A DNA stretch of 64,000 nt, taken from positions 62,001 through 126,000 of the forward strand of contig CADAKX010000001.1 in assembly GCA_902788605.1 (NCBI GenBank). Direction: 5' to 3'. The DNA is from an uncultured Prevotellaceae bacterium (GTDB lineage Bacteria > Bacteroidota > Bacteroidia > Bacteroidales > Bacteroidaceae). Positions 38,262 to 47,836 of the stretch are shown in pieces. The notes beneath the pieces were generated by a model. It was not told the origin of the DNA, searched no databases, and saw only the letters and a list, made by a program, of their open reading frames with translations. The stretch's first letter is position 1, and each line of letters begins with the position of its first letter. The translations under genes were made by a program, and so were the position numbers.

Positions 38262-40064
38262 TTACTGACGACTGGCCTTCTTACGCTGGTCGTGGTCCAG
38301 GATGGCCTTGCGCATACGCATTGACTTGGGAGTAACCTCAACCAACTCGTCCTCCTTGATGTATTCCAAGCACTCCTCAAGACTCATGATGACCTTGGGG
38401 ATGATGCGAGCCTTATCGTCGGTACCAGAGGCACGAACGTTGGTGAGCTGCTTGGCCTTGCAGACGTTGACCACCAGATCGTTGTCGTGAACGTGCTCGC
38501 CGACCACCTGACCCATATAGACGTCCTCACCTGGGTCGATGAAGAACTTACCACGGTCCTGCAGCTTGTCGATGGCGTAGGCAAAGGCGTTACCTGTCTC
38601 GAGAGCAATCATCGAACCATTGACACGGCGCTCAATCTCACCCTTATAGGGCTGATACTCCTTGAAGCGGTGAGCCATGATGGCCTCTCCCTGAGAAGCG
38701 GTGAGCACATTGGTACGCAGACCAATGATACCACGTGAGGGGATATCAAACTCGATGTTGGTGCGCTCGCCCTGACTCTCCATAGAGGTCATTTCGCCCT
38801 TACGGCGTGTCACCATATCAATCATCTTAGAGGCAAACTCCTCGGGCACGTTGATGGTGAGTTCCTCAATAGGCTCGCACTTCACGCCGTCAATCTCCTT
38901 ATAGATAACCTGGGGCTGGCCAACCTGGAGCTCGTAGCCCTCGCGACGCATGGTCTCGATGAGCACAGAGAGGTGGAGCACACCACGGCCAGAGACAATC
39001 CACTTATCGGTAGAGTCCTCAAACTGCTTAACGCGCAGGGCGAGGTTCTTCTCGAGTTCCTTCTCCAGACGGTCGTTGATGTGGCGAGAGGTCACAAACT
39101 TACCTTCCTTACCAAAGAAGGGCGAGTCGTTGATCATAAAGAGCATCGACATCGTAGGCTCGTCGATAGCGATAGGAGGCAGAGGCTCAGGATTCTCGAT
39201 ATCACAGATGGTGTCGCCAATCTCAAACTTGTCGAGACCGATGACAGCGCAGATATCACCACACTCCACCTCGTCGATACGCTGGTGACCCATACCATCA
39301 AAGGTGTGGAGCTCCTTGATCTTGGTCTTCTCCATAGAGCCATCACGATGGGCAATGGTGACCTGCATGCCGTCCTTCAGGGTGCCACGATGCACGCGAC
39401 CCACAGCAATACGGCCAGTATAGCTCGAATAGTCGAGCGAGGTGATGAGCATCTGAGGCGTACCCTCCATCTTCTGGGGAGCGGGGATAACCTCGACAAT
39501 CTTATCTAATAAATAGGTGATATCGGTGGTGGGCTTGTTGTAGTCCTCACTCATCCAACCATTCTTGGCAGAGCCATAGACCACGGGGAAGTCCAACTGG
39601 TCTTCTGTGGCATTGAGCGAGAACATCAGGTCGAAGACCATCTCGTAGACCTCCTCGGGACGACAATTGGGCTTGTCGACCTTGTTGACCACCACGATGG
39701 GTTTCAAACCAATCTGCAGAGCCTTCTGCAACACAAAACGGGTCTGAGGCATAGGACCTTCGAAGGCATCGACCAACAACAGACAGCCATCGGCCATGTT
39801 GAGCACACGCTCCACCTCGCCGCCGAAGTCTGAGTGGCCCGGAGTGTCAATGATATTGATCTTGGTACCCTTCCAGTTGATAGAAACGTTCTTGGAAAGG
39901 ATGGTAATGCCGCGTTCGCGCTCGAGGTCGTTGGCATCGAGCACCTGATTACTGAGATTCTGTCCCTCACGGAAGAGATTACCAGCCAGCATCATCTTGT
40001 CGACCAGGGTTGTCTTACCGTGGTCTACGTGTGCAATAATTGCAATGTTTCTAATGTCTTGCAT
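38262..40064 (-). CDS. typA: Ribosome-associated GTPase TypA/BipA
   Basis: The 600-aa translational GTPase binds the ribosome, helps 50S assembly and is needed in stress. It has the G motifs [34 protein letters not shown] and [10 protein letters not shown], and the BipA-specific C-terminal domain ([21 protein letters not shown]). I use the ATG at 40064 ([16 protein letters not shown]); the open frame runs on through a tRNA gene. The start lies only 17 nt downstream of the terminator of the tRNA-Met gene. Confidence 0.97.
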   Translation of the reverse strand: MQDIRNIAIIAHVDHGKTTLVDKMMLAGNLFREGQNLSNQVLDANDLERERGITILSKNVSINWKGTKINIIDTPGHSDFGGEVERVLNMADGCLLLVDAFEGPMPQTRFVLQKALQIGLKPIVVVNKVDKPNCRPEEVYEMVFDLMFSLNATEDQLDFPVVYGSAKNGWMSEDYNKPTTDITYLLDKIVEVIPAPQKMEGTPQMLITSLDYSSYTGRIAVGRVHRGTLKDGMQVTIAHRDGSMEKTKIKELHTFDGMGHQRIDEVECGDICAVIGLDKFEIGDTICDIENPEPLPPIAIDEPTMSMLFMINDSPFFGKEGKFVTSRHINDRLEKELEKNLALRVKQFEDSTDKWIVSGRGVLHLSVLIETMRREGYELQVGQPQVIYKEIDGVKCEPIEELTINVPEEFASKMIDMVTRRKGEMTSMESQGERTNIEFDIPSRGIIGLRTNVLTASQGEAIMAHRFKEYQPYKGEIERRVNGSMIALETGNAFAYAIDKLQDRGKFFIDPGEDVYMGQVVGEHVHDNDLVVNVCKAKQLTNVRASGTDDKARIIPKVIMSLEECLEYIKEDELVEVTPKSMRMRKAILDHDQRKKASRQ

Positions 40065-40081
40065 AATCCTAATACCTTTAA

Positions 40082-40110
40082 AAAAAAAGTGCCGAAGCAT
40101 CCCTCGGCAC
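40082..40110 (-). terminator. Intrinsic terminator between tRNA-Met and typA
   Basis: On the minus strand GTGCCGA and TCGGCAC form a 7-bp stem, followed by a run of eight T. It ends the tRNA transcript, yet lies 17 nt before the typA start with no other promoter between, so typA may depend on read-through or on regulated termination. Confidence 0.8.
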
Positions 40111-40129
40111 AATCTTACATTTTGTTGTC

Positions 40130-40206
40130 TGGTAGCGGGAGCCGGGATTGAACCGGCGACCTCATGATTATGAATCATGCGCTCTAACCAGCTGAGCTAT
40201 CCCGCC
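40130..40206 (-). tRNA. tRNA-Met (anticodon CAT)
   Basis: The minus strand gives a complete cloverleaf of 77 nt with the 3' CCA encoded. The acceptor stem starts GGCGGGA and ends TCCCGCT with a G-T first pair. The D arm is in GCTCAGCTGGTTAGAGC. The anticodon stem CATGA/TCATG holds the loop TTCATAA, and the T arm includes GGTTCAATCC. The CAT anticodon fits elongator Met; initiator is unlikely because position 1-72 is G-T, and tRNA-Ile2 with lysidine cannot be fully excluded. Confidence 0.93.
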
Positions 40207-40225
40207 ATCTGCTCTTAAGCGGGTG

Positions 40226-40233
40226 CAAAGGTA
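40226..40233 (-). promoter_or_regulatory. -7 box for tRNA-Met (and typA)
   Basis: The minus strand reads TACCTTTG followed by GCACCC, 20 nt upstream of the tRNA. No good -33 box is seen. Confidence 0.55.
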
Positions 40234-40349
40234 CTGCTAAAAAACGAGAAACACGTCATGAAGGGCGAGAAATTTGTCGAACTTAACGTTTTTTATGAAT
40301 TAAGATACATTTTTTCGGCACTATCGTTGGCTTTTTGAAGCCTTTTTCG

Positions 40350-40357
40350 TACCTTTG
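40350..40357 (+). promoter_or_regulatory. -7 box for the START-like gene
   Basis: TACCTTTG followed by GCC, 49 nt before the ATG at 40407. A weak GTTG lies at 40326-40329, 20 nt upstream. Confidence 0.5.
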
Positions 40358-40406
40358 CCAACGGAAAGACCTAATTCGTCACAAACGAAAAGCTAACTAA
40401 AACATT

Positions 40407-40805
40407 ATGCGGAAACAACGATTAAGTTTAGAATATCCACTCTCAGCACGCAAGCCCGACCTCCTGTGGCAGCTACTCAGTACTGACCACGGATTGGAAC
40501 GTTGGCTGGCCGATCAGGTGACTGAAGAGAACGGCGTGATGAGACTGACATGGGGAGACATATTCGGAGAACACCATACACTGAGTGCTAATATCATGGA
40601 GCGGCAGAAGAACAGTCACATCCGACTGCAATGGGTGGACGAGGACGACCCAGATGCCTACTGGGAGATGCGCATCGGACAGAGCGAACTGACAGAGGAA
40701 CTGTGTCTCTTCGTCATCGACTATGCACCAGCGGAAGATATTGACGACCTTCATGAGCTGTGGGATGGCAATTTGGACCGCCTGCACTTGGCCAGTGGAT
40801 TCTGA
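40407..40805 (+). CDS. START-like (SRPBCC) domain protein
   Basis: The 132-aa cytoplasmic protein resembles the short START-like/AHSA1-type proteins of Bacteroidetes: a beta-grasp around a long C-terminal helix, with the YPLSARKPDLLWQLLSTDHGLERWLAD start, then GDIFGEHHTLSANIM and a final helix DDLHELWDGNLDRLHLASGF. These proteins bind hydrophobic ligands or client proteins; the ligand is unknown. It precedes the LptF/G gene, a frequent order in the phylum. Confidence 0.75.
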   Translation: MRKQRLSLEYPLSARKPDLLWQLLSTDHGLERWLADQVTEENGVMRLTWGDIFGEHHTLSANIMERQKNSHIRLQWVDEDDPDAYWEMRIGQSELTEELCLFVIDYAPAEDIDDLHELWDGNLDRLHLASGF

Positions 40806-40810
40806 AGATT

Positions 40811-40917
40811 AGAGGTTGGAGATTTGAGGTTTAAGATTTGCGGGTTGAGATTTGACTTGTGTTAAAAAATAACAAGGTACACGAGAAATCTCAAACCTCA
40901 AACCTTAAACCTCAAAA
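40811..40917. repeat. Inverted phrase repeats gaggtttaagatttg / caaacctcaaacc
   Basis: Between two genes the plus strand has gagatttgaggtttaagat near 40819-40840 and the complementary phrases aaatctcaaacctcaaacc and ttaaacctcaaa near 40885-40917. They can pair over about 100 nt. Related phrases lie near 5331-5358. They look like drifting low-complexity repeats of Bacteroidales intergenic DNA. Confidence 0.55.
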
Positions 40918-40925
40918 ATTTTTGC

Positions 40926-40933
40926 TACCTTTG
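40926..40933 (+). promoter_or_regulatory. -7 box for the LptF/G gene
   Basis: TACCTTTG followed by GCAG lies 12 nt upstream of the ATG at 40946, at the edge of the phrase repeats; the leader would be very short. Confidence 0.5.
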
Positions 40934-40945
40934 CAGCCTGTTAGT

Positions 40946-42889
40946 ATGTTTAGAATAAAAAAGTTAGACATCTTTATCACCAAGCAGTTCGGGCTGCTAT
41001 TCGTGGGAACGTTTTTCATCTGCCTCTTCGTATTGATGATGCAGTTCCTATGGCGTTACGTCGACGAACTGATAGGCAAGGGACTGTCGCTGGAAATCCT
41101 GGCTCAATTCTTCTGGTATATGGGCCTCGGACTGATGCCTCAGGCTTTCCCGTTGGCCATCCTGCTGTCGTCACTGATTGCATACGGTAACCTGGGTGAG
41201 AGCAGTGAGCTGACAGCCATCAAGGCGGCAGGCATCTCGCTGATGCAGTCGATGCGCTCACTCATCGTCATCACCTCGCTCATCGCATGCATCTCGTTCT
41301 TCTTTCAGGACGTGGTGGTGCCCCATGCCAACGTACAGTTCTCTCAGCTGCTCATCTCTATGAAGCAGAAAAGTCCGGAGCTGGAGATTCCCGAGGGCAT
41401 CTTCTACGACGGCATTCCTGGTTCCAACCTTTACGTAGAGAAGAAAGACCTGAACACAGGACATCTCTACGGCATCATGATCTATCGACAGTCAAACTCA
41501 TACGAAGACCAGACCATCATCCTGGCTGACTCGGGCATGCTGCAGTCAACGGCAGAGAAGAAGCACTTGTTGCTGACGCTGTGGAGTGGCGAGTGGTTCG
41601 AGAACATGCGTTCACAGGATATGGGCGGAACTGCCGAAGTGCCTTATCGTCGCGAGACCTTCGCCCACAAGACCATCCTATTGGACTTTGACGGCGACTT
41701 CAACCTGGCCGACATGGCTGGTATCGCTGGCGACGCGAAGGCGAAGAACCTGAGCAAGATCCTGACTGACCTGGACTCTATCAGACAATCAAACGACTCT
41801 ATAGGCAGGTCGTTCTATAAAGAGGCCTGCAACTACACCATCTTTGCCAATGACCTTTCGGCCAAGGACTCCACACGACTGCTGAGCGTCAAGGCTGAGG
41901 AGAGGCCCGTCATGGACAGCATCTTTGCCAAACTGAGTCAGGACCAGCAGCGAGAGGTAACCCGTACGGCTGCACGTCAGGCTCAGAATGCCGCCAATGA
42001 CCTGAGCTTCAAGAAGGACTATGCCGACCATATCCATCGTAACGAGCGCTCACACCTCATCGAGGCCATCGGCAAGTTCACACTGGCGCTGTCGTGCGTC
42101 ATCTTCTTCTTTATCGGCGCACCGCTTGGCGCCATCATCCGCAAGGGCGGTCTGGGTGTGCCCGTCATCATCTCGGTCCTGGTGTTCATCGTCTATTACA
42201 TCTTCGAGAACTCGGGCATGCGTATGGCGCGCGATGACAACTGGACAGTGTGGTTTGGCAAGAGCATTTCGACAATGGTGCTGGCTCCGCTGGCCATCTT
42301 CTTCACCTACAAGGCCAACCGCGACTCAACGGTATTCAACATCGACGCTTATAAGGCACTGATGATGCGCATGCTGGGATTGAGAACTCACAGAAACATC
42401 ACCCGCAAGGAAGTCATCATCGAGGATCCGAAATACCTATTGGACGCCGACATGCTGACCAACATCAACAAGGATATAGACAGATACTCAAAGCAACACA
42501 AGCTGTTGAGATGGCCCAACCCCATCAACGTGTTCTTCCGTCCTGGCGACGACCACGACATTGAACACATCTACCATGTACTGGAAGTGGCCATCGAGGA
42601 TTTGTCGTTCACACGCAACAACCACGTGCTGCTCCTGCTGAACGAGTTGCCTATCATTGCCACCCACGCTCACACCCGTCCGTTTGAGCGCAAATGGCTG
42701 AACATCGTCACGGGACTGTTCCTGCCCACAGGCCTGTTCTTCTATTTCCGCATGATACGCTTCCGTGTCAGACTCTATAAAGATTTACAGAATATCATCC
42801 GCATCAACCAGGAATTGATACCGAAAGTCATCGAACTTGGTGATATCAAGGCTGAAGCGAAAATGTACGTTGAACCAACTAGTAATTAA
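40946..42889 (+). CDS. LptF/LptG-family permease (YjgP/YjgQ)
   Basis: The 647-aa inner-membrane protein is a subunit of the LPS extraction ABC transporter, which with LptB and LptC moves lipopolysaccharide to the outer membrane. It has three N-terminal membrane segments (first about residues 18-41), the typical [11 protein letters not shown] start of the periplasmic beta-jellyroll, a coiled insert (about 290-390) and three more membrane segments. It ends with a C-terminal cytoplasmic extension of about 180 residues, longer than in Proteobacteria but usual for Bacteroidetes. Whether it is LptF or LptG cannot be told from sequence. The ATG at 40946 is preferred over 40859. Confidence 0.87.
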   Translation: MFRIKKLDIFITKQFGLLFVGTFFICLFVLMMQFLWRYVDELIGKGLSLEILAQFFWYMGLGLMPQAFPLAILLSSLIAYGNLGESSELTAIKAAGISLMQSMRSLIVITSLIACISFFFQDVVVPHANVQFSQLLISMKQKSPELEIPEGIFYDGIPGSNLYVEKKDLNTGHLYGIMIYRQSNSYEDQTIILADSGMLQSTAEKKHLLLTLWSGEWFENMRSQDMGGTAEVPYRRETFAHKTILLDFDGDFNLADMAGIAGDAKAKNLSKILTDLDSIRQSNDSIGRSFYKEACNYTIFANDLSAKDSTRLLSVKAEERPVMDSIFAKLSQDQQREVTRTAARQAQNAANDLSFKKDYADHIHRNERSHLIEAIGKFTLALSCVIFFFIGAPLGAIIRKGGLGVPVIISVLVFIVYYIFENSGMRMARDDNWTVWFGKSISTMVLAPLAIFFTYKANRDSTVFNIDAYKALMMRMLGLRTHRNITRKEVIIEDPKYLLDADMLTNINKDIDRYSKQHKLLRWPNPINVFFRPGDDHDIEHIYHVLEVAIEDLSFTRNNHVLLLLNELPIIATHAHTRPFERKWLNIVTGLFLPTGLFFYFRMIRFRVRLYKDLQNIIRINQELIPKVIELGDIKAEAKMYVEPTSN

Positions 42890-42896
42890 AAAGAAA

Positions 42897-44105
42897 ATGG
42901 ATACACTGAAACTCAATACGATAGAAGAAGCCATTCAGGACTTCAGCGAAGGAAAGTTTGTGATTGTCGTTGACGACGAGGATCGCGAGAACGAGGGCGA
43001 CCTGATCTGCGCTGCCGAGAAGATTACGCCAGAGATGGTGAACTTCATGCTGAAATATGCACGCGGCGTACTCTGCGCACCCATCACCATCAGTCGCAGC
43101 ATCGAACTGGATCTGCCAAGACAGGTGGTCGAGAACACCAGCGTGCTGGGCACGCCATTTACGGTGACGGTTGACAAACTGGAAGGATGCACCACTGGTG
43201 TATCGGCGCACGACCGTGCTGCCACCATCCAGGCACTGGCCGACCCGAAGTCCACACCAGAAACATTCGGACGTCCTGGCCATATCAACCCGCTCTATGC
43301 TCAGGACAACGGCGTTCTGCGTCGCAGTGGTCACACCGAGGCTGCCATCGACCTCTGTAAGTCGGCTGGCCTCTACCCTGCCGGTGCCCTGATGGAGATC
43401 ATGAACGACGACGGCAGCATGGCTCGCATGCCAGAACTGATGGCCTTTGCCAAGGAGCATCAGCTGAAGATCATCACCATCAAAGACCTGATTGCCTATC
43501 GTCTGAAAAAAGAATCGCTCATCGAGGTAGGCGAAGAGGTGGACATGCCCACGGAATACGGACACTTCCGCATCATCCCCTTCCGTCAGAAGAGCAACGG
43601 ACAGGAGCACTTTGCCCTGATTAAGGGTGAGTGGAAAGAGGACGAGCCCATTCTTGTGCGCGTACATTCTTCTTGTATGACGGGTGATATCCTGGGGAGT
43701 CGCCGCTGCGACTGTGGCGAACAGCTCCACAAGGCCATGCAGAAGATTGAGCAGGAGGGCAAGGGCGTCATCGTCTATATGCAGCAAGAGGGTCGCGGCA
43801 TCGGACTGATGAACAAGTTGGCTGCATACAAACTCCAAGAGGAGGGATACGACACCGTAGATGCCAACCTCTGTCTGGGCTTCAAAGCCGACGAGCGCGA
43901 TTATGGCTGTGGAGCACAGATGCTGCGCCAGCTGGGTGTCCACAAGATGAGACTGATGACCAACAACCCCGTGAAGCGCGTGGGACTGGAGGCCTACGGA
44001 CTGGAAATCGTAGAGAATGTACCCATCGAGGTAACCCCCAACCAATATAACTTGCGCTATCTGAGAACCAAACAGGAGCGCATGGGACACACTTTGCACC
44101 TGTAA
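42897..44105 (+). CDS. ribBA: Bifunctional 3,4-dihydroxy-2-butanone-4-phosphate synthase/GTP cyclohydrolase II
   Basis: This 402-aa fusion carries out both entry steps of riboflavin synthesis. The first half (residues 1-200) is Rib[15 protein letters not shown] with acidic metal ligands, then [20 protein letters not shown]. The second half (about 205-402) is RibA, GTP cyclohydrolase II: the zinc cysteines lie in [20 protein letters not shown], followed by [13 protein letters not shown] and a late [14 protein letters not shown]. It starts 7 nt after the LptF/G gene and is probably cotranscribed. No FMN riboswitch was seen upstream. Confidence 0.97.
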   Translation: MDTLKLNTIEEAIQDFSEGKFVIVVDDEDRENEGDLICAAEKITPEMVNFMLKYARGVLCAPITISRSIELDLPRQVVENTSVLGTPFTVTVDKLEGCTTGVSAHDRAATIQALADPKSTPETFGRPGHINPLYAQDNGVLRRSGHTEAAIDLCKSAGLYPAGALMEIMNDDGSMARMPELMAFAKEHQLKIITIKDLIAYRLKKESLIEVGEEVDMPTEYGHFRIIPFRQKSNGQEHFALIKGEWKEDEPILVRVHSSCMTGDILGSRRCDCGEQLHKAMQKIEQEGKGVIVYMQQEGRGIGLMNKLAAYKLQEEGYDTVDANLCLGFKADERDYGCGAQMLRQLGVHKMRLMTNNPVKRVGLEAYGLEIVENVPIEVTPNQYNLRYLRTKQERMGHTLHL

Positions 44106-44161
44106 TAGGGGCAGAAATTGAAAAAATGACAGAAAGTTTTCGTTATAACGAATAAAATGAT

Positions 44162-44169
44162 TACTTTTG
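44162..44169 (+). promoter_or_regulatory. -7 box for the aminotransferase gene
   Basis: TACTTTTG followed by GCAGG lies 30 nt before the ATG at 44200; a TTTC lies 20 nt upstream. Confidence 0.5.
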
Positions 44170-44199
44170 CAGGCTGAAAAAGAACATTTTGATAAATAT

Positions 44200-45396
44200 A
44201 TGGCACAATTATCCAACCGTTTGCAAAGACTTGCGCCCTCTGCCACACTGGCTATGTCGCAAAAAAGCTCTGAGATGAAAGCTCAGGGTATTGACGTGAT
44301 TAACTTGAGCGTCGGTGAACCCGACTTCAACACGCCCGACCGCATCAAAGAGGCTGCCAAACAGGCTGTAGACGAGAACTACTCGCGCTACTCTCCCGTT
44401 CCTGGCTACCCCGAACTGCGAAAGGCTATCGTTGAGAAGTTAAAGCGTGAGAACGGACTGGACTATACCACCAACGAGATCCTGGTGAGCAACGGTGCTA
44501 AGCAGAGTGTCTGCAACACCGTGATGGCACTGGTGAACCCTGGCGAAGAGGTAATTATCCCTGCTCCCTATTGGGTGAGCTATCCTCAGATGGCCTTGCT
44601 GGCAGGTGGCACACCCGTATTTGTAGAGGCTACCTTCGACCAGAACTTCAAGATGACACCCGAGCAGCTGGAGGCCGCTATCACACCTAAGACCAGACTG
44701 ATCATCCTCTGCTCGCCCAGCAACCCTACGGGTTCTGTATATAATAAAGAGGAACTGCGCGCGCTCGCAAACATTATATTAAAGCACGAAGACCTGTTTG
44801 TACTGGCCGACGAGATCTATGAGCACATCAACTACGTGGGTCACCACGAGTCTATCGCTCAGTTCCCTGGCATGAAAGAGCGCACCATCATTGTCAATGG
44901 TGTATCTAAGGCTTATGCCATGACTGGCTGGCGCATCGGCTACATCGCTGCACCCGAGTGGATTGTCAAGGGCTGCAACAAACTGCAAGGCCAGTATACC
45001 AGCGGTCCTTGCTCTGTCAGCCAGAAAGCTGCTGAGTTTGCCTATACCGACAGTCAGGAGTGTGTAGAGGAGATGCGCAAGGCGTTCGAGCGCCGTCGCG
45101 ACCTTATCGTGGACCTGGCTCGCCAGATTCCCGGACTTGAGGTTAACGTACCTGAGGGTGCCTTCTACCTGTTCCCCAAGTGCTCAAGTTTCTATGGCAA
45201 AACCACACCCAACGGCAAGGCCATCAACAACAGCACCGACTTGGCTATGTATCTGCTGGAAGAAGGACATGTGGCTACCGTAGGCGGCGACGCCTTTGGT
45301 GACCCAGACTGCTTCCGCATGAGCTATGCCACCAGCGACGACAACATCAGAGAAGCAATGAAGCGCATCGGCAATGCGCTAAAATCATTAAAATAA
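44200..45396 (+). CDS. aspC: Pyridoxal-phosphate aspartate aminotransferase (class I)
   Basis: The 398-aa enzyme is a fold-type I aminotransferase of the AspAT Ib group. Visible parts are LSVGEPDFNTPDRIKEA, the YWVSYPQMALLAGGTPV segment, CSPSNPTGSVYNKEEL, LADEIYEHINYVG and the PLP lysine in NGVSKAYAMTGWRIGY near residue 239. Arg in SYATSD-region alignments binds the substrate carboxylate. It converts aspartate and 2-oxoglutarate to oxaloacetate and glutamate and may take other amino acids. It has its own promoter; the ATG at 44200 lies downstream of the -7 box. Confidence 0.93.
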   Translation: MAQLSNRLQRLAPSATLAMSQKSSEMKAQGIDVINLSVGEPDFNTPDRIKEAAKQAVDENYSRYSPVPGYPELRKAIVEKLKRENGLDYTTNEILVSNGAKQSVCNTVMALVNPGEEVIIPAPYWVSYPQMALLAGGTPVFVEATFDQNFKMTPEQLEAAITPKTRLIILCSPSNPTGSVYNKEELRALANIILKHEDLFVLADEIYEHINYVGHHESIAQFPGMKERTIIVNGVSKAYAMTGWRIGYIAAPEWIVKGCNKLQGQYTSGPCSVSQKAAEFAYTDSQECVEEMRKAFERRRDLIVDLARQIPGLEVNVPEGAFYLFPKCSSFYGKTTPNGKAINNSTDLAMYLLEEGHVATVGGDAFGDPDCFRMSYATSDDNIREAMKRIGNALKSLK

Positions 45397-45441
45397 GCGT
45401 TAAATGTAGTTAAACACTACGTTTATAAACGTTTTATTTGC

Positions 45442-45449
45442 TACCTTTG
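45442..45449 (+). promoter_or_regulatory. -7 box of the exbB operon
   Basis: TACCTTTG followed by GCGAGG lies 118 nt upstream of the exbB ATG at 45567. No -33 box is obvious. Confidence 0.55.
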
Positions 45450-45456
45450 CGAGGTC

Positions 45457-45500
45457 AAAGCCCCCATTGGCTGAAAGCCAGTGGTGGTTTTTGGCGCTTT
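45457..45500 (+). promoter_or_regulatory. Structured leader of the exbB operon
   Basis: CATTGGCT-GAA-AGCCAGTG forms an 8-bp stem (with one T-G pair) near the mRNA 5' end. The flanks AAAGC and GCTTT can extend it. The leader before exbB is about 112 nt. It could stabilise the mRNA; no known riboswitch class was recognised. Confidence 0.4.
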
Positions 45501-45566
45501 ACTAACATATTATTGAACAACATACAATTTATTCATTTAATAACTCAAAAACAAAAAAACAAAATT

Positions 45567-46397
45567 ATGGCAACAACAAAACCTGCTGCTCCTGCAGCAA
45601 AAAAAACAAGCAGCGTTGGTATTAAGGACGCTATCTGGGTGATTGTTATTTGCGGTGCTCTCGCATTCTGCAACTTCTTCCTGAACTTCGGTCAGGCTGA
45701 CAACTTCGAGGGTGGCGATCCCGCAGGTTCTCCTCTGAACATCTGGGGTACCATCTATAAGGGTGGTGTTATCGTGCCTGTGATCCACACACTGTTGCTC
45801 ACCGTTATCTTCATGGCTATCGAGCGCGTATTCGCTCTGAGCAAGTGTATCGGTAAGGAGAAGCTCGCTAACTTCCTCGCTAAGATTAAGGCTGACCTGA
45901 AGGCTCTGAACTTCGACGCTGCTCTGCAGCACTGCAACGCTCAGGGTGGTTCTGTAGCTAACGTTGTTCGCGCTACTGTTATGGCATACAAAGAGGCTGA
46001 CGCCGCTCAGGGTGTAAAGAAGGAAGTGAAGATTGCTCGCATCCAGGCTGCTCACGAGGAGGCTATCGCTGTTGAGATGCCTACTCTGACAATGAACCTG
46101 CCTATCATCGCAACTATCGTTACTCTGGGTACTCTGACTGGTCTGCTCGGTACTGTGGTTGGTATGATCAAGTCATTCCAGGCCCTGGCACAAGGTGGTG
46201 GTGGTGACTCAGTTGAGCTGTCTGCCGGTATTTCTGAGGCTCTGATTAACACCGCCTTCGGTATCGGTACTTCTTGGCTCGCTGTTGTATCATACAACTT
46301 CTTCACCAACCGTATCGATAAGATTTCGTTTGCACTGGACGAGATTGGTTATTCACTTGCTCAGACCTACAACGCTACACACGCAGACGAGGCTTAA
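45567..46397 (+). CDS. exbB: MotA/TolQ/ExbB proton channel protein
   Basis: The 276-aa inner-membrane protein forms the proton channel that powers TonB. It starts with an Ala/Lys/Pro-rich tail (MATTKPAAPAAKKTS), a first membrane segment (AIWVIVICGALAFCNFFL), another near residues 64-86, and the core TLTMNLPIIATIVTLGTLTGLLGTVVGMIKSFQALA, plus GISEALINTAFGIGTSWLAVVSYN. The start is the ATG at 45567; the longer frame crosses the promoter. Codon use is strongly biased, which suggests high expression. It is the first of six genes. Confidence 0.93.
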   Translation: MATTKPAAPAAKKTSSVGIKDAIWVIVICGALAFCNFFLNFGQADNFEGGDPAGSPLNIWGTIYKGGVIVPVIHTLLLTVIFMAIERVFALSKCIGKEKLANFLAKIKADLKALNFDAALQHCNAQGGSVANVVRATVMAYKEADAAQGVKKEVKIARIQAAHEEAIAVEMPTLTMNLPIIATIVTLGTLTGLLGTVVGMIKSFQALAQGGGGDSVELSAGISEALINTAFGIGTSWLAVVSYNFFTNRIDKISFALDEIGYSLAQTYNATHADEA

Positions 46398-46415
46398 TTT
46401 TGTCTAACCCTTACT

Positions 46416-47084
46416 ATGGGTAAGATAAAAATTAAGAAAACTGACGTCTGGATTGACATGACGCCCATGTCGGACGTGATGGTGTTGCTGCTGACGTTCT
46501 TCATGCTGAGTGCAAACTTCACGAAGAACGAAGTGGTGAAGGTCGTGACGCCTGGTTCTACCACCATGGCTAAGGTTGCTTCATCGGCAGTACTCGACAT
46601 CACTATCGACCCCGAGGGCCGCGTGTTGATGGGAACAGACAAGACCGTGACGTTGGAGAAGGCTCTGGAGCAGATGCTCAAAGAGCGCGAAACCACACTC
46701 ACGCCTGACCAGAAGAAAGAATTCCTGGTAGGTACTCAGATTGGTATCCCCGTAAAGAGTCTGCCCGAATACCTGAGCAGAACACACGAGGATCAGGTGA
46801 AACTGCTGAAGACTACCGGTATTCCTACCGATAGCTTGCAGAATCGCGAGGACAAGATGAGTGAATTCCAACTCTGGGTGAAAGCAATGAAGAATGGTTA
46901 TAAGGAGTGGTACAACGATCTGGCTGATGCCGAGAAGGTCGGTGTTGCCAACAAGCTCGAAATCTGCATCAAGGCAGATAAGGCTACTCCTTACAGCGCG
47001 GTTAAGATGGTGATTGCAGAACTGCAGGATATCAACGAGAGCCGTTACAAGTTGGTTACACAGTTAAAGAAATTGGAGGAATAA
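46416..47084 (+). CDS. exbD: ExbD/TolR biopolymer transport protein (first)
   Basis: The 222-aa protein has a short cytoplasmic N-terminus, one membrane segment with the essential aspartate (IDMTPMSDVMVLLLTFFML, Asp near residue 20) and a periplasmic domain that is longer than in E. coli ExbD, ending in the SAVKMVIAELQDINESRYKLVTQL helix. It forms the channel complex with ExbB. It starts 18 nt after exbB and 3 nt before the second exbD. Confidence 0.9.
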   Translation: MGKIKIKKTDVWIDMTPMSDVMVLLLTFFMLSANFTKNEVVKVVTPGSTTMAKVASSAVLDITIDPEGRVLMGTDKTVTLEKALEQMLKERETTLTPDQKKEFLVGTQIGIPVKSLPEYLSRTHEDQVKLLKTTGIPTDSLQNREDKMSEFQLWVKAMKNGYKEWYNDLADAEKVGVANKLEICIKADKATPYSAVKMVIAELQDINESRYKLVTQLKKLEE

Positions 47085-47087
47085 GAT

Positions 47088-47816
47088 ATGGCTAAACAAA
47101 AAGAAAGCAAGCAGAAAAAGATGAATGTCCGCGTCGACTTCACGCCGATGGTGGATATGATGATGCTTCTTATTACCTTCTTCATGCTGTGTACGACTCT
47201 GGCTAAGCCTCAGGCTATGCACCTGACCATGCCTGCCAAGGACGAGAACATGAGCGCCGAGGATAAGGATAAGTCAAAGACCGAGCAGACCATTACACTC
47301 TATCTGGCTGCTGACAACAAGCTGTACTACTACATCGTGGACCACAAGGAAGACTTCGGTAAGCCCGAGTTCCTCAAGGAGACCACATGGGGTAAGGAAG
47401 GTATCCGCGAAGTGCTTCGTAACCACCGTCACGCACCTGCAAAGGTTCTGATGGACGCCAAGAAGCAGTTGGACAACTGGTTTAACGCTCTGCCCAAGAG
47501 CCAGCAGGAGGCCAACGACTCTATCTATAACCGTGCTATGATCATGATTAAGAAGGGTCACGTGGATATTGTCAACAACGATCAGCTCGACAAGGCTCGC
47601 TATGACAAGGTTGACAAGGATATGAGAGACTACACAGAGAGCAACATGGTGCCCACACTGGCTGTGAACATCAAGCCTCTGGATAACTCTAACTACGACA
47701 ACCTCGTAACGATCCTCGACGAGATGCAGATTTGCTGTATCGGTAAGTACGTGATTGATAAAGTCAACGAGAAGGACATTCCCATTCTCACTGAAAACGG
47801 TATCTCTCTCGAATAA
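47088..47816 (+). CDS. exbD: ExbD/TolR biopolymer transport protein (second)
   Basis: The 242-aa protein is a second ExbD: the membrane segment FTPMVDMMMLLITFFMLCTT keeps the proton-carrying aspartate near residue 24, and a long periplasmic domain with charged helices follows. It shows little sequence likeness to the first ExbD beyond the membrane segment. Two different ExbD proteins per ExbB are usual in Bacteroidales. It lies 3 nt after the first exbD. Confidence 0.9.
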   Translation: MAKQKESKQKKMNVRVDFTPMVDMMMLLITFFMLCTTLAKPQAMHLTMPAKDENMSAEDKDKSKTEQTITLYLAADNKLYYYIVDHKEDFGKPEFLKETTWGKEGIREVLRNHRHAPAKVLMDAKKQLDNWFNALPKSQQEANDSIYNRAMIMIKKGHVDIVNNDQLDKARYDKVDKDMRDYTESNMVPTLAVNIKPLDNSNYDNLVTILDEMQICCIGKYVIDKVNEKDIPILTENGISLE

Positions 47817-47836
47817 CCCATTAAAACGAAAGAACT

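Noticed and set aside
40130-40206. Initiator tRNA-Met
   Set aside because: The first acceptor pair is G-T, not the unpaired C-A of initiators, and the anticodon stem lacks three G-C pairs at its base.
42820-42896. FMN riboswitch before ribBA
   Set aside because: Only 7 nt separate ribBA from the preceding gene and no conserved FMN-aptamer pieces are seen.
42879-44246. 455-aa open frame opposite ribBA
   Set aside because: Antisense shadow; ribBA motifs on the plus strand are complete.
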